From: Synergistaceae bacterium
Lineage (GTDB): Bacteria > Synergistota > Synergistia > Synergistales > Aminobacteriaceae
NCBI GenBank assembly: GCA_018436725.1
Contig: JAHDKT010000003.1
Span: 1 to 64,000 of the forward strand
DNA: 64,000 nucleotides
Direction of reading: 5' to 3'
In this document: one piece after another, positions 33,412 to 43,232 of the stretch
Position numbering within the stretch: the first letter of the stretch is position 1
Layout of the letters: each line of letters opens with the position of its first letter
Notes under the pieces: model-generated
Database searches by the model: none
Seen by the model: the letters and a program-made list of their open reading frames with translations, nothing else
Told to the model about the DNA's origin: nothing
Program-made: the position numbers and the translations under genes

Positions 33412-34899
33412 ATGGACGCAATCTTCGCGAACCTCGCCATAGGGTTTTCCACGGCCATGACGGCCTACAACATCATGTGGGTCTTCATCGGCGGACTCCT
33501 CGGCACCATCATGGGCATGCTCCCCGGCCTCGGCCCGGCGACGGGGGTGGCCATCCTTATTCCCATCACGTTCGGCATGGATCCTGCCACCGCCCTCATC
33601 ACCATGTGCGCGGTCTACTACGGCGCCATGTTCGGCGGCTCCCGCGCCTCCATCATGATCAACACTCCGGGCGACGCTTCCGCCATCGTCTCCTGCTTCG
33701 ACGGCTACCCGATGACGAAGAACGGCCAGGCGGGCACGGCGCTCGCCATCTCGGCCATCGCCTCCTTCATCGGCGGCACCATCGGCATGCTCTTCCTTAT
33801 CTTCCTTACCGGCCCCATCGCCGCTGCGGCGCTCCGCTTCGGTCCCGTGGAGATGTTCTCTCTGATGCTCTTCGCTCTCGTCGCCACGATCACCCTGGCC
33901 GAAGGGAGTCTGCTGAAGGGCGTCGTCGCCATGGGCATCGGTTTCATGCTCTCCACCGTGGGTATCGACGCGTTGACCGGCCAGATGCGCTTCACCTACG
34001 GCGTGGAGCACCTTCAGGACGGCATCGACTTCCTTGTCGTGATGATCGGCGTCTACGCCATCTGCGAAGTCTTCAAGAACTACAAGGCGCTCGACATGCA
34101 GCACAAGCTCGACGCCAAGAGCATCGGCAAGGTGTGGGTCAGCTGGCCCGATTTCAAAAAGTGCGTCATGCCCATGCTCCGCAGCTCGCCCCTCGGCTTC
34201 TTCGTCGGCGTCCTTCCCGGCATGGGGGCGAGCATCGCCACCTTCATGTCGTACGCGATGGAGAAAAATATCAGCAAAACACCGGAAAAGTTCGGCAAGG
34301 GCGCCATCGAAGGGCTCGCCGCGCCCGAGGCGGCCAACAACTCCTGCGCCGCAGGCGCGATGGTGCCGCTGCTCACGCTCGGCATCCCGGGCTCCGGGAC
34401 CACCGCCGTCATGCTCGGCGCCCTGATGATGCTCGGCGTCAAGCCCGGGCCGATCCTCTTCTCCCAGTATCCGGAGATCGCGTGGGGCGTCATCGCGTCG
34501 ATGCTCGTCGGCAACATCATTCTCGTCATCATCAACCTGCCGCTGGCCATCCCGCTGGTTCAGCTCCTGAAGATCCCTCAGAGGATCATGCTCCCCCTGA
34601 TTCTGGGCATGGGCTTCATGGGGACCTACTTCCTGAACTACAGCGCCTTCGACTTCATTCTCGTAATGGGGTGCGCCCTCGGAGGATACATCTTCTCGAA
34701 ACTCGAAATTCCGCTGCCGCCGATGGTACTCGCGCTCATCCTGGGAGGCACCACGGAACAGTCGTTCCGCAACGCGATGACGCTCTCGGACGGCTCCATC
34801 GGCATCTTCTTCTCGAAACCCATCTCCGCGACGCTCATCGCACTGGCGGGCGTTTCGCTCGTCTACTCTCTGCTGAAAAGAAGGAAGCATGCCCGATGA
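33412..34899 (+). CDS. tctA: Tripartite tricarboxylate transporter large subunit (TctA)
   Basis: 495 residues with about 12 membrane segments. Conserved parts are GGLLGTIMGMLPGLGPATGVAI, YYGAMFGGSRASIMINTPGD, and the second-half repeat GVLPGMGASIATFMSYAMEK with VPLLTLGIPGSGTTAVMLGAL. It is the proton- or sodium-coupled channel subunit. AGGAGG precedes the ATG. Its TGA overlaps the citE start (ATGA), so transport and cleavage are translationally linked. Confidence 0.95.
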   Translation: MDAIFANLAIGFSTAMTAYNIMWVFIGGLLGTIMGMLPGLGPATGVAILIPITFGMDPATALITMCAVYYGAMFGGSRASIMINTPGDASAIVSCFDGYPMTKNGQAGTALAISAIASFIGGTIGMLFLIFLTGPIAAAALRFGPVEMFSLMLFALVATITLAEGSLLKGVVAMGIGFMLSTVGIDALTGQMRFTYGVEHLQDGIDFLVVMIGVYAICEVFKNYKALDMQHKLDAKSIGKVWVSWPDFKKCVMPMLRSSPLGFFVGVLPGMGASIATFMSYAMEKNISKTPEKFGKGAIEGLAAPEAANNSCAAGAMVPLLTLGIPGSGTTAVMLGALMMLGVKPGPILFSQYPEIAWGVIASMLVGNIILVIINLPLAIPLVQLLKIPQRIMLPLILGMGFMGTYFLNYSAFDFILVMGCALGGYIFSKLEIPLPPMVLALILGGTTEQSFRNAMTLSDGSIGIFFSKPISATLIALAGVSLVYSLLKRRKHAR

Positions 34900-35795
34900 A
34901 GACACTTATGGACCGTCCCCGGCGGTCCCTGCTCTATATTCCGGGGAACAATCCCGGCATGATCCAGAACTGCGCAATCTACGGTTCGGATGGAGTCCTC
35001 CTCGACCTGGAGGACTCCATCTCCATATCCGAAAAAGACTCGGCCCGAAAACTGGTGAAGCACGCGCTGCGGACGCTCGACTTCGGCGCGGTGGAGCGCG
35101 TGGTGCGCATCAACGGGCTCGACACTCCCTTCTTCAAGGACGACCTGGAAGAAATCGTACCGGCCCGCCCCGACGCCGTACGCATTCCGAAGATCGACTC
35201 CCCGGACGACGTCAGGACCGCCGACGCAATCATCACCCGGCTGGAGCAAGAACACGGCATGGAACCCGGATCGGTCCGCATCCATGCGATGCTCGAAACG
35301 GCGCGCGCGATCATGAACGCGAACCCGATCGCGGCGTCCTCCCCTCGCATCCTGGGGCTCACCATCGGCGGGCAGGATCTCGCCGCCGACCTCGGCATCA
35401 GGATAACCCGCGAAGGGTTCGAACTGCTCTATGCGCGGAGCGCCGTCGTCCTCGCGGCGAAGGCCAACGGACTGCTGGCGTTCGACACCGTCTATACCGA
35501 CATCAACAACCTCGACGGACTCCGCGAACAGGCGGCGATGTCGGTCGCGCTGGGCTTCTCCGGCAAGGCGGCCATTCATCCCTCGCAGATCGCCGTCATC
35601 CACGAGGCGTTCACCCCGGAGGAGAAAGAGGTCAGGAAGGCGGAGCGCATCGTCCGCGGAGCGAAAGAAGCCGAGGAGCGCGGACTGGGCGTTGTGGCCG
35701 TCGACGGTCGAATGGTGGACGCTCCCGTGGTCGCGCAGGCCATGCGGACGCTCGAACTTGCCCGCCTCGCCGGAATGGAGGTCGAAAGCCTATGA
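34896..35795 (+). CDS. citE: Citrate lyase beta subunit (citryl-ACP lyase)
   Basis: 299 residues, TIM-barrel of the HpcH/HpaI-CitE family. RRSLLYIPGNNPGM, DGVLLDLEDS (metal-binding Glu and Asp), the Arg-containing VRINGLDTPFF, and GKAAIHPSQI match CitE. It splits citryl-ACP to oxaloacetate and acetyl-ACP. Being directly followed by citF with a four-base overlap, it is a true CitE rather than a stand-alone CitE-like protein. Confidence 0.93.
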   Translation: MKTLMDRPRRSLLYIPGNNPGMIQNCAIYGSDGVLLDLEDSISISEKDSARKLVKHALRTLDFGAVERVVRINGLDTPFFKDDLEEIVPARPDAVRIPKIDSPDDVRTADAIITRLEQEHGMEPGSVRIHAMLETARAIMNANPIAASSPRILGLTIGGQDLAADLGIRITREGFELLYARSAVVLAAKANGLLAFDTVYTDINNLDGLREQAAMSVALGFSGKAAIHPSQIAVIHEAFTPEEKEVRKAERIVRGAKEAEERGLGVVAVDGRMVDAPVVAQAMRTLELARLAGMEVESL

Positions 35796-37360
35796 AACCT
35801 GAACACTTGGAAAAAAACTCCATCGGGAGAGAGGTCCCGACGCTCGTTCCCGGGCTCGGCGAGTTCGCCCCGTACGCGGGACCGCGCGCACGGCTCGACG
35901 GAAAGCACGTCTGGACGCCGACGCAGTACCCGCGAAAAATCGCCGCGCCGACGACGAACAAGGTGGCGCGGAACCTCAAGGAAGCGATCGAAAAGTCGGG
36001 ACTTCGCGACGGTATGACGATCTCCTTCCACCATCATCTCAGGAACGGCGACGCGCTTGTAGGAATCGTGCTCTCTCTGCTCGACGAGATGGGCCTGCGG
36101 AACCTCACGCTCGCCCCGAGTTCGCTGGGCGACTCGCACGACTGCGTCGCCGACGCGGTGCGCAAGGGCGTCGTCGCGCGTCTGAACACCTCGGGCGTCC
36201 GCGGAGAGGTCGGCAAGGCAATCTCCCGAGGGGAATTCGAACTGCCCGTCATGATCCGCAGCCACGGAGGACGGGCGCGCGCTATCGAGGAGGGAAGCCT
36301 CCATATCGACGTGGCCTTCCTCGCCGCCCCTGCATGCGACAGGCTCGGCAACTTCACCGGGTCCGCGGGCAAGACGGCCTGCGGCGCGATGGGGTACGCG
36401 ATGATCGACGCGCGCTACGCGGATCACGTGATCGCGGTGACCGACAATCTCGTGGAGTACCCGCTCGCGCCGCGCATCTCGGTTCCGCAGTATCTTGTGG
36501 ATCAGGTGGTCGTGGTCGACTCCGTCGGCGATCCGTCGAAGATCGCCACCGGGGCCACCCGCGTGACCCGCGACCCCGTGCAGCTCCGGATCGCGGAGCT
36601 GGCGTTCGGCCTCCTTAAGGCTTCCGGGATGCTGAAGAACGGCTGTTCCTTCCAGACCGGCGGCGGCGGTCCAAGCCTCGCCGTGGCGCGCTACGTCAAG
36701 GAGTACATGAAATCGCACGCGATCAAAGGGAGCTACTGCATCGGCGGCATCACCGGCTATATGGCGTCGATGCTTGAGGAGGGGCTCTTCGACGCTCTCT
36801 TCGACGTGCAGAGCTTCGACGCGGCCGTGACGTCGTCGATCGCGAACAACCCGCGGCACATCGAGGTGGATGCCTCTTGCTACGCCAATCCGTTCAACAA
36901 GGGGTGCCTCGTGAACGACCTCGACGTGGTCATTCTCGCCGCGCTCGACGTGGACGTCGACTTCAACGTCGACGTCCTCACCGGACACGACGGCGTCCTC
37001 AGAGGCGCGTCCGGAGGGCACTCCGACACGGCCGCCGGGGCGAAGCTCACCGTCATCACCATCCCCTCGATGCGCAACGGCGTACCCTCGATACGGAACC
37101 GCGTGCAGACGGTCGTCACGCCGGGAGAGACCGTGGACGTCATCGTCACCGAACGCGGAATGGCCATCAACCCGCTCCGGGAGGACCTTCGGGCCATCGC
37201 CTCCGACGCGGGGCTCCCCGTGAAGGACATTCTGCAGCTCAAGGCGGAGATCGAGAAGGTCACGGGCATTCCCGAAGAGGTCCGCTTCGGCGACGAGATC
37301 GTGGGTCTCGTGGAGTACCGAGACGGCACGATCATCGACACGATACGGAAAGTGCTGTAA
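35792..37360 (+). CDS. citF: Citrate lyase alpha subunit (citrate:acetyl-ACP transferase)
   Basis: 522 residues, the usual size. DGMTISFHHHLRNGD, GRARAIEEGSLHIDVAFLAAP and FQTGGGGPSLAVARYVKEYM are typical of CitF, a CoA-transferase-fold protein. It exchanges acetate on the CitD carrier for citrate. Last gene of the gntR-tctCBA-citEF operon; a hairpin follows six bases after the stop. With citC, citD and citXG in the divergent operon, all parts of citrate lyase are present. Confidence 0.95.
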   Translation: MKPEHLEKNSIGREVPTLVPGLGEFAPYAGPRARLDGKHVWTPTQYPRKIAAPTTNKVARNLKEAIEKSGLRDGMTISFHHHLRNGDALVGIVLSLLDEMGLRNLTLAPSSLGDSHDCVADAVRKGVVARLNTSGVRGEVGKAISRGEFELPVMIRSHGGRARAIEEGSLHIDVAFLAAPACDRLGNFTGSAGKTACGAMGYAMIDARYADHVIAVTDNLVEYPLAPRISVPQYLVDQVVVVDSVGDPSKIATGATRVTRDPVQLRIAELAFGLLKASGMLKNGCSFQTGGGGPSLAVARYVKEYMKSHAIKGSYCIGGITGYMASMLEEGLFDALFDVQSFDAAVTSSIANNPRHIEVDASCYANPFNKGCLVNDLDVVILAALDVDVDFNVDVLTGHDGVLRGASGGHSDTAAGAKLTVITIPSMRNGVPSIRNRVQTVVTPGETVDVIVTERGMAINPLREDLRAIASDAGLPVKDILQLKAEIEKVTGIPEEVRFGDEIVGLVEYRDGTIIDTIRKVL

Positions 37361-37365
37361 TATAC

Positions 37366-37403
37366 ATGCCGGTCTCCCCTTCCTAATGAGGAGAGACCGG
37401 CAT
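37366..37403 (+). terminator. Hairpin after citF
   Basis: ATGCCGGTCTC and GAGACCGGCAT form an 11-bp perfect stem; TTCTTCG follows, so the U-tract is weak. It may allow some read-through into the AbrB-like gene. Confidence 0.65.
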
Positions 37404-37428
37404 TCTTCGCATAATGGAGGGCCTTTGC

Positions 37429-37917
37429 ATGAGAGATCAGGGCATCGTCGTGGCGGCAATTCTTCTGGGAGCGTGGGCTGGACACCACTTCAAACTCCCT
37501 TCGGGCATCCTCACCGGAGGCATGATCGCCGGGCTGGTGGCCAAGGGCGTCGTCCTCGCCGATATACCGAGCGGGAACCTGCTGTCGACCATTTCGCAGC
37601 TCCTCGTGGCCTACGTCGTCGTCTCCAATTCGGACGTCGCCTCCATCCGCAGGCACCCGGAGGCAGTCCCGGTCGCCGTCGGCTACATCCTCGTGCTCAT
37701 CGTCTTCTGTATGATCGCCGCATGGGGGATCAGCCGCTGGTTCGATCTGGACCTGCAGACGGCGATCTATGCCACAGCGCCCGGAGGGCTCGCCGGAATG
37801 GCGCTCTCCGCCACGGACGCAGGCGCCGAGACCCCGGTCTCGATGATGTTCCATCTCCTCCGGCTGACCATCATCCTGATCGTCACGCCGTATCTGGCGG
37901 CATTCTTCACGCGCTGA
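37429..37917 (+). CDS. AbrB family (PF05145) membrane protein, single repeat
   Basis: 162 residues with about five membrane helices. PGGLAGMALSATDAGAETP, then MMFHLLRLTIILIVTPYLAAFF, matches the repeat of the PF05145 family, once called ammonia monooxygenase or AbrB. Usual members have two such repeats in about 350 residues; this one has only one. The start at 37429 has GGAGGG seven bases before it. It sits directly after the citrate operon, and half-size members are often near tricarboxylate (TTT) transporters, so a role in organic-acid transport is possible. Function unknown. Confidence 0.72.
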   Translation: MRDQGIVVAAILLGAWAGHHFKLPSGILTGGMIAGLVAKGVVLADIPSGNLLSTISQLLVAYVVVSNSDVASIRRHPEAVPVAVGYILVLIVFCMIAAWGISRWFDLDLQTAIYATAPGGLAGMALSATDAGAETPVSMMFHLLRLTIILIVTPYLAAFFTR

Positions 37918-37919
37918 CC

Positions 37920-38711
37920 CTACGGCACCGCCCTCGTCATGCCGCCGTCGGCGAGAACCGTCTGCCCGGTGATGTAGGTATTCGCCCCCGACCCGAGGAA
38001 GACGGCGAGCCGTCCGTACTCTTCGGGATCGCCGTACCGTCCGAGCGGGATGCGACCGAGCGCCGCCGCGCTTACCTGCTCCACGGAAAGCCCCTTCTTC
38101 TCGGCAAGCGAGCGGTCGAGCGACCGGATGCGCTCCGTGTCGAACCTTCCGGGGCCGATGGCGTTCACGAGAATGCCGTAGGGCGCGAACTCGACGGCCA
38201 GACTTTTCGTCAGACCGATCACTCCGAGACGGAAGGTATTGGAAAGGATGAGGTTCTCTATGACTTCTCGGACCGACGACGATGTCGAGTTCACGATACG
38301 CCCCCACCCGCGCTTCTTCATATGCGGAAGGACCTCGCGAATCGCCCGTACGTAGCTCAACAGCGTCAGCTCGAAGGCCCCGGTCCACACGGTATCGTCG
38401 AACGACTCGAACGTCCCGGCGGGTGGTCCTCCGGCGTTGTTCACCAGCACGTCCACGCCGCCTTCCGGCTCCGCAGCGAAGGCTACGAGCCTCTTGAGAT
38501 CCTCGGCCTTCGTAATATCGCACACCCGGAAACGGGGAATCCGGCCCGTCGCCTTCTCCAGGTCCGCGACAGCGGCCTCCAGCTTCTCCGCCCCTCTGCC
38601 TGAGAGCACCACGTCCGCCCCCTCTTTCAAAAACTCCCCGGCCGCAGCCTTTCCCAGTCCGGAGCCGGAGGCGAGCACCAGCACAGTTTTTCCGCCAAGT
38701 CCATAATCCAT
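37920..38711 (-). CDS. Short-chain dehydrogenase/reductase-like protein lacking catalytic Tyr and Lys
   Basis: 263 residues from the ATG at 38711 behind AGGAGGGG. Rossmann fold is clear: VLASGSGLGKAAAGEF near the N-terminus in place of TGxxxGxG, VNNAGGPPAG, and C-terminal YITGQTVLADGGMTR. The expected YxxxK reads SNTFR in ILSNTFRLGVIGLTKSLA, so Tyr and Lys of the catalytic tetrad are replaced. This is seen in a BKR-like subgroup of SDR proteins with unclear activity. It converges with the AbrB-like gene (two bases between the stops) and diverges from the chemoreceptor gene. Confidence 0.85.
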   Translation of the reverse strand: MDYGLGGKTVLVLASGSGLGKAAAGEFLKEGADVVLSGRGAEKLEAAVADLEKATGRIPRFRVCDITKAEDLKRLVAFAAEPEGGVDVLVNNAGGPPAGTFESFDDTVWTGAFELTLLSYVRAIREVLPHMKKRGWGRIVNSTSSSVREVIENLILSNTFRLGVIGLTKSLAVEFAPYGILVNAIGPGRFDTERIRSLDRSLAEKKGLSVEQVSAAALGRIPLGRYGDPEEYGRLAVFLGSGANTYITGQTVLADGGMTRAVP

Positions 38712-38892
38712 TGTCACCCCTCCTTGGAAAAAATCTGTCACCTTTCGAATATTGTACACCCTCTCCGTTCCTGGATACACTCGCCGCATACCGGACTATT
38801 CAAAGCACATACGAAGGTGTAGAATACAGAAATGATTCTCCCGAGGCATAGGAGAAAAACGATCTCGCTCTAATAGGAAGGGGTTGGTCACC

Positions 38893-40674
38893 ATGAAGGC
38901 ATTGACATTGAGAACAAGATTATGGATCCTCGCGCTTATTCCAGTCTTAGGAATTCTGCTCGTTACAGGATTCTCGATGTACTCCGCCAATGCGATCTAT
39001 AACGACCTGCTGGCCCGCATTCACCAGGAGGCGTTCGTGGCGCAAAGCCTCGTACTCAACGGCGATCGGGATCTGTACCAGGCTCTTGTGGCGAAACAGG
39101 CCATACTGAACCACGGAACGGGGAAGGACTTCGAGAAAAACCTCAAAGATTTTCGGGAGAACGTGAAACAGGTCACGGATCGTCTCGGCCAGGCCGAAAC
39201 GATCCTCGCCCGCGACAGGAACGCCTGGAGCCCCTTCCGCCTGAAGGGCAAGCCCGAATCGATCTTCGACGAATTCGACGCTCTGAAAAAGGACTTTCCC
39301 GTATGGGCAAAAGAGTCGGAACAGCAGATCGAGGACATCCGCGCGGGAAAGCTCGCTCCCGGCTCAGTCCAGCAGATCGAAGACACCATGTTTAAAGCAG
39401 TGCGCGGAAACATCAACGATATCGGCGAAATCCTGGACGTCGGCGCGGAGGAGGCCGCGCTGGAGAACAAGGAGCGGATGACGACCGCGAACATCGTCAT
39501 GGGGACGGTAGCCGCGTTCGTCGCGCTCATGGCCCTGGGCATCGCCTTCACCACCATTCGTTCGATACGTCGTTCGGTCGCCTCCATTCTGGCGACCTCC
39601 AAAGCCGGAAAGGAGGGCGATTTGACCGTCCGAACCACCATGACCGGCAAAGACGAACTGTCGACAGTGGGGCACTCGCTCGACGGCATGCTCGACAGCC
39701 TCCGCGACGTCGTCTCCGAACTTCAGAAGAAGGCGGTCATCCTTTCCACGCTCTCGGAAAACACCGCCGCCTCTTGCGAGGAGGTCACCAGCACCACCAA
39801 CGAAGTCGCCGAGAGCAACGGCCGCCTCGCCGAAGAGGTGGGGCTCGGCCGGAAGAGCGCCGTCGACGCTTCGCAGAACATCCTCGAGATGAACAGCGCC
39901 ATTCAGTCCGCCAAGTCGATCGCCTCCAGAGCCGACCAAAACTCTCGGGAAATGGCCGAGGCGGCTGCGAAGGGGAGAGAGACCGTCGCCTCCTCCATCG
40001 GCCACATGGAGGGGATCCGGAACGCCGTCGCCGAGACCGAAAAGATGATATCCCAGCTCAATCAATACTCTCAACGCATCGGCGTCGTGGGAACCACTAT
40101 TACGTCGCTTGCCGATCAAACCAACCTCCTCGCGCTGAACGCCGCCATCGAGGCGGCCCGGGCGGGGGAGGCGGGGCGAGGATTCGCGGTGGTGGCGGAC
40201 GAGGTCCGCAAGCTCGCGGAACAGTCGCAGCAGGGGGCGCGCGAAGTCGCGGAGCTGGTCGAACGCATCCTCCAGGGAACCTCCGAGGCAGTCTCTTCGA
40301 TGGGGAAGAGCCTTCACGACGTGGAGGAAGGCGTGGCTATCGCGCATGTCGCCGGAGAGGCGCTCGACAAGATCATGGCCGCCACGAAAAGCTCGGTGGA
40401 CGACATTCGTCTGATCATCGAGGCCACCGAACAGGAGGCGGAAAAAGCCGAGGACGTCGTCGCATTGATCGACAAAACCGCCTCGGTGATGGAGAACGCC
40501 GATACGCAGGTGCAGAGCGTCGCGGCCTCCATGGAGGAGACCGCCGCGGCCATGGAGAACGTCGCGAGCAGCGCCACCGAGGTAAGCGGCACTGCGGAGG
40601 ATCTGCGCAGACTGACCGAGCGCTTCATCGTCGACGCTTCGCCGGAGAGCGGACTCGCTCTTACGAGAAGATAA
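38893..40674 (+). CDS. Methyl-accepting chemotaxis protein
   Basis: 593 residues. A first membrane helix at about 10-30, a periplasmic helical sensor of some 165 residues, a second helix at about 197-217, HAMP, then a long coiled-coil signalling domain. The highly conserved hairpin tip [20 protein letters not shown] followed by [14 protein letters not shown] is complete. The start used is the ATG at 38893 after AGGAAGGGG; a TTG three codons earlier is less likely. It passes ligand information to CheA. No other chemotaxis gene is nearby, so it is an orphan receptor. Ligand unknown; the surrounding organic-acid genes make a carboxylate possible. Confidence 0.95.
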   Translation: MKALTLRTRLWILALIPVLGILLVTGFSMYSANAIYNDLLARIHQEAFVAQSLVLNGDRDLYQALVAKQAILNHGTGKDFEKNLKDFRENVKQVTDRLGQAETILARDRNAWSPFRLKGKPESIFDEFDALKKDFPVWAKESEQQIEDIRAGKLAPGSVQQIEDTMFKAVRGNINDIGEILDVGAEEAALENKERMTTANIVMGTVAAFVALMALGIAFTTIRSIRRSVASILATSKAGKEGDLTVRTTMTGKDELSTVGHSLDGMLDSLRDVVSELQKKAVILSTLSENTAASCEEVTSTTNEVAESNGRLAEEVGLGRKSAVDASQNILEMNSAIQSAKSIASRADQNSREMAEAAAKGRETVASSIGHMEGIRNAVAETEKMISQLNQYSQRIGVVGTTITSLADQTNLLALNAAIEAARAGEAGRGFAVVADEVRKLAEQSQQGAREVAELVERILQGTSEAVSSMGKSLHDVEEGVAIAHVAGEALDKIMAATKSSVDDIRLIIEATEQEAEKAEDVVALIDKTASVMENADTQVQSVAASMEETAAAMENVASSATEVSGTAEDLRRLTERFIVDASPESGLALTRR

Positions 40675-40736
40675 CACTGGCGGCGCGCCGCCGGTACGAA
40701 GACGCGCCGTTTTTTCGCGGACGCACGGACGTCCGG

Positions 40737-40766
40737 AAAACGCCCCCTCGAACGAGGGGGCGTTTT
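40737..40766. terminator. Bidirectional terminator between chemoreceptor and ridA genes
   Basis: AAAACGCCCCCTC, four bases, GAGGGGGCGTTTT: a 13-bp perfect inverted repeat with A-run and T-run on either side. It can end both convergent transcripts. Confidence 0.9.
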
Positions 40767-40813
40767 CGTCGCGTTTCGAACGATCTACTTGAGAAGCGGG
40801 GGGATCGCCGCTC

Positions 40814-41188
40814 TCAGTCCAGCTCCGCGATGGCGTCGATCTCCACCAGCATGCCGAAAAGCTGGCTCTGGACGGTGATCCGCACAGGGTACGGCTCGGT
40901 GAAGAACTCCTTGTACACTTCGTTGTACCCCTGGAAGTCGCGGTCGAGGTTCGTCAGGTGCGCCGTCACCTTGACCACATGATCCATCGTCGCGCCGCCG
41001 GCTTCGAGGATCGCCTTGATATTCTTCAAAACCTGCCGGGTCTGCTCTCGAATTCCTTCGGGGTTCGTCCCGGTCTCTGGATTCCTCGGCCCCTGGCCGG
41101 AGACGTAGACGCGGTTGCCGCAGACCAACCCTTGCGAGTACGGACCGATGGGCTCCGGCGCTTTGTCGGTTCGGATAACTTTTTTCAT
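40814..41188 (-). CDS. ridA: RidA family enamine/imine deaminase
   Basis: 124 residues. GPYSQGLVCGNRVYVSGQGP, then the Arg of YPVRITVQ, which binds the carboxylate of the imine, and the final VEIDAIAELD are RidA features. The protein removes reactive 2-aminoacrylate-type intermediates released by PLP enzymes. It stands near the two SelA-like PLP enzymes and the aminoacyl hydrolases of this strand, so it may clear an enamine formed in that route. AAAGGAGGAAAT lies before the ATG. Confidence 0.92.
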   Translation of the reverse strand: MKKVIRTDKAPEPIGPYSQGLVCGNRVYVSGQGPRNPETGTNPEGIREQTRQVLKNIKAILEAGGATMDHVVKVTAHLTNLDRDFQGYNEVYKEFFTEPYPVRITVQSQLFGMLVEIDAIAELD

Positions 41189-41245
41189 AGTGATTTCCTC
41201 CTTTGATTGGACTTGAGCTGCAATTGTACCTCATTAAGGTGTTTT

Positions 41246-42214
41246 TTATGAGTACAAATGGCAAACAACAAAATGCCCTTCCCTCTCGCAAGATTCGGGC
41301 GCATCGCTCCGACAGCGTTGTATGGCTCGGAAACATCTCGGATGGAACGGACACCCCGACGGAGGATTCAAGGGGCTAGGGACGTCGCCTCCGAGGATAA
41401 GTCGTTTTCCTTTCTTCCCCGGCATGGGGACCGGTGCAGCGGAGAGCAACGCCTGCGTATACGGATGCAGCGGGTTCGCGAAGAGTTCGTCCGTCCTCGC
41501 CATCTCCACGATCCGCCCCAAGTACATTACCGCCACACGGTCGCTGATGTGCTTTACCACGCTGAGGTCGTGCGCAATGAAGAGATACGTCAGATCCAGT
41601 TTTTCCCGCAGTTCCGCCAAAAGGTTGATCACCTGCGCCTGTATGGAGACGTCGAGCGCCGAGACGGGTTCGTCGGCCACCACCAGAGACGGGTTCAATA
41701 CAAGCGCCCTGGCGATACCGATCCGTTGACGCTGTCCTCCGCTGAACTCGAATGCATAGCGATTTAGGACTGCGGCATCCAATCCCACATCTTCTAGAAT
41801 ACCGGCCACTCGTTCCTTCCGTTCTTTGCCCGAGGAGAGAAGTCTATGCGCCGCAAGAGGTTCTCCGACAATCTGTGCTACGGTCATACGGGGATCGAGG
41901 GATGCGAACGGATCCTGGAAGATCATCTGGAATTCGCGTCGTGCGCGACGAAGCTCCTCGCCGGAGATCGCCAGTAGGTTCCGTCCCCTGAAGAGCACCT
42001 CTCCCGAAGTTGCGGAGAGAAGGCGAAGCACCACTCTTCCAGTAGTCGACTTACCGCAGCCGGACTCCCCCACTAGGCCGAGAGTCTCCCTCCGTTTCAT
42101 CGAAAAGGAGACACCGTCCACAGCCTTGACGTAGCCCGATACTTTCTGCAAGAGTCCGGAGCGGATCGGGAAGTGCTTTTTGATGTTTCGGACCTCCAAC
42201 AGAACCTCGCTCAT
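41246..42214 (-). CDS. Oligopeptide/dipeptide ABC transporter ATPase (OppF/DppF type)
   Basis: 322 residues; start at 42214 overlaps the end of the OppD-type gene (ATGA). Walker [11 protein letters not shown], the signature [15 protein letters not shown], Walker B LVVADEP with [12 protein letters not shown]-loop IAHDLSVV, and the C-terminal [14 protein letters not shown] iron-sulfur-like cysteine region of the Opp/Dpp ATPases are all present. Last gene of the five-gene importer operon 46668-41246. It energises uptake together with the OppD-type ATPase. Confidence 0.93.
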   Translation of the reverse strand: MSEVLLEVRNIKKHFPIRSGLLQKVSGYVKAVDGVSFSMKRRETLGLVGESGCGKSTTGRVVLRLLSATSGEVLFRGRNLLAISGEELRRARREFQMIFQDPFASLDPRMTVAQIVGEPLAAHRLLSSGKERKERVAGILEDVGLDAAVLNRYAFEFSGGQRQRIGIARALVLNPSLVVADEPVSALDVSIQAQVINLLAELREKLDLTYLFIAHDLSVVKHISDRVAVMYLGRIVEMARTDELFANPLHPYTQALLSAAPVPMPGKKGKRLILGGDVPSPLNPPSGCPFHPRCFRAIQRCRSDAPESCEREGHFVVCHLYS

Positions 42215-43230
42215 CGCTTCGCCCCTCTTTCCGAAACCGAAAGCGCCTCTTCCCACCGAAGACAGCGAGTATAATGCCCCGGCGCGACTTCCAAAAGCTC
42301 CGGCTCCTTCGTGCGACATGCATCGCACGCCATAGTACAGCGGTTGCCGAATTTACACCCGGAGGGAAGAGAATCAAGCGCCGGAACCATACCAGGGATG
42401 GCCCTGAGATGCCCTACTCTTCCCTCCAAAGGGGGAATGGAGTCCATAAGACCTCGCGTGTAGGGGTGGAGGGGCGAGCGGAACAACTCCTCGGTAGACG
42501 CCATTTCGACAAGTCTCCCCGCGTACATCACGGCCACACGCTGAGCCGACTCGGCGACTATCCCAAGATTATGGGTAATCAAGAGCACCGACATTGTACG
42601 CTCTCTTTTCAGCGTTTCCAAAAGGTCCAGTATCTGCGCCTGGATCGTAACGTCGAGGGCGGTCGTCGGTTCGTCCGCTATGAGCAACTCCGGGTCCAGC
42701 GCCAGCGCCATCGCGATCATCACCCGCTGGCGCATACCGCCGCTGAGCAGATGGGGGTATGCGTCCACCCTCTTCTCCGGACTCGGTATCCCCACTTTGC
42801 GAAGCATCTCCACCGCCCGATCACGGGCGTCTTTTCCGGACATGCATCCGTGAGCCAGGATCCCCTCCATGATCTGCCGGCCGACAGTATAGACGGGGTT
42901 GAGAGAGGTCATCGGCTCCTGAAAAATCATAGAGATATCCTTTCCGCGAAGCTTCATCATTTCTTCGTTATTCAGAGAAACAAGATCCTTGCCCTTGAAG
43001 AAGATACCCCCTGAGACGATTTTTCCGTGAGGACGGGGAACGAGGCCGAGGATTGCCAACGATGTCATGGATTTGCCGCTCCCCGACTCTCCCACGAGGC
43101 CGAGAGTCTCGCCTTTTTCTATGTGAAGGCTCACCCCATCGACAGGGTAGATATACCCCGAGGACGGAGAGGGGAAACTCACCTTCAGATTCCGAATCTC
43201 GATGAGACGCGCTTCCTGTTGTTCCGTCAT
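42211..43230 (-). CDS. Oligopeptide/dipeptide ABC transporter ATPase (OppD/DppD type)
   Basis: 339 residues. Walker [38 protein letters not shown], signature [16 protein letters not shown], Walker [19 protein letters not shown], and the C-terminal cysteine region [14 protein letters not shown]. It is the partner of the OppF-type ATPase encoded next. The gene starts two bases after the OppC-type permease gene ends. Confidence 0.93.
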   Translation of the reverse strand: MTEQQEARLIEIRNLKVSFPSPSSGYIYPVDGVSLHIEKGETLGLVGESGSGKSMTSLAILGLVPRPHGKIVSGGIFFKGKDLVSLNNEEMMKLRGKDISMIFQEPMTSLNPVYTVGRQIMEGILAHGCMSGKDARDRAVEMLRKVGIPSPEKRVDAYPHLLSGGMRQRVMIAMALALDPELLIADEPTTALDVTIQAQILDLLETLKRERTMSVLLITHNLGIVAESAQRVAVMYAGRLVEMASTEELFRSPLHPYTRGLMDSIPPLEGRVGHLRAIPGMVPALDSLPSGCKFGNRCTMACDACRTKEPELLEVAPGHYTRCLRWEEALSVSERGAKR

Positions 43231-43232
43231 GC

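Noticed and set aside
33153..34895. A long N-terminal extension in frame with citE
   Set aside because: It is His/Arg-rich, runs through tctB and tctA in another frame, and the ATG at 34896 coupled to the tctA stop gives a normal CitE length.
32995..34905. A 636-codon minus-strand frame across tctB and tctA
   Set aside because: The composition (His, Asp, Glu, Gly, Arg) is that of an antisense shadow and the plus-strand transporter genes are unmistakable.
38771..38892. A sigma-28 type promoter before the chemoreceptor gene
   Set aside because: No convincing TAAA-N15-GCCGATAA match was found, so no promoter is claimed.
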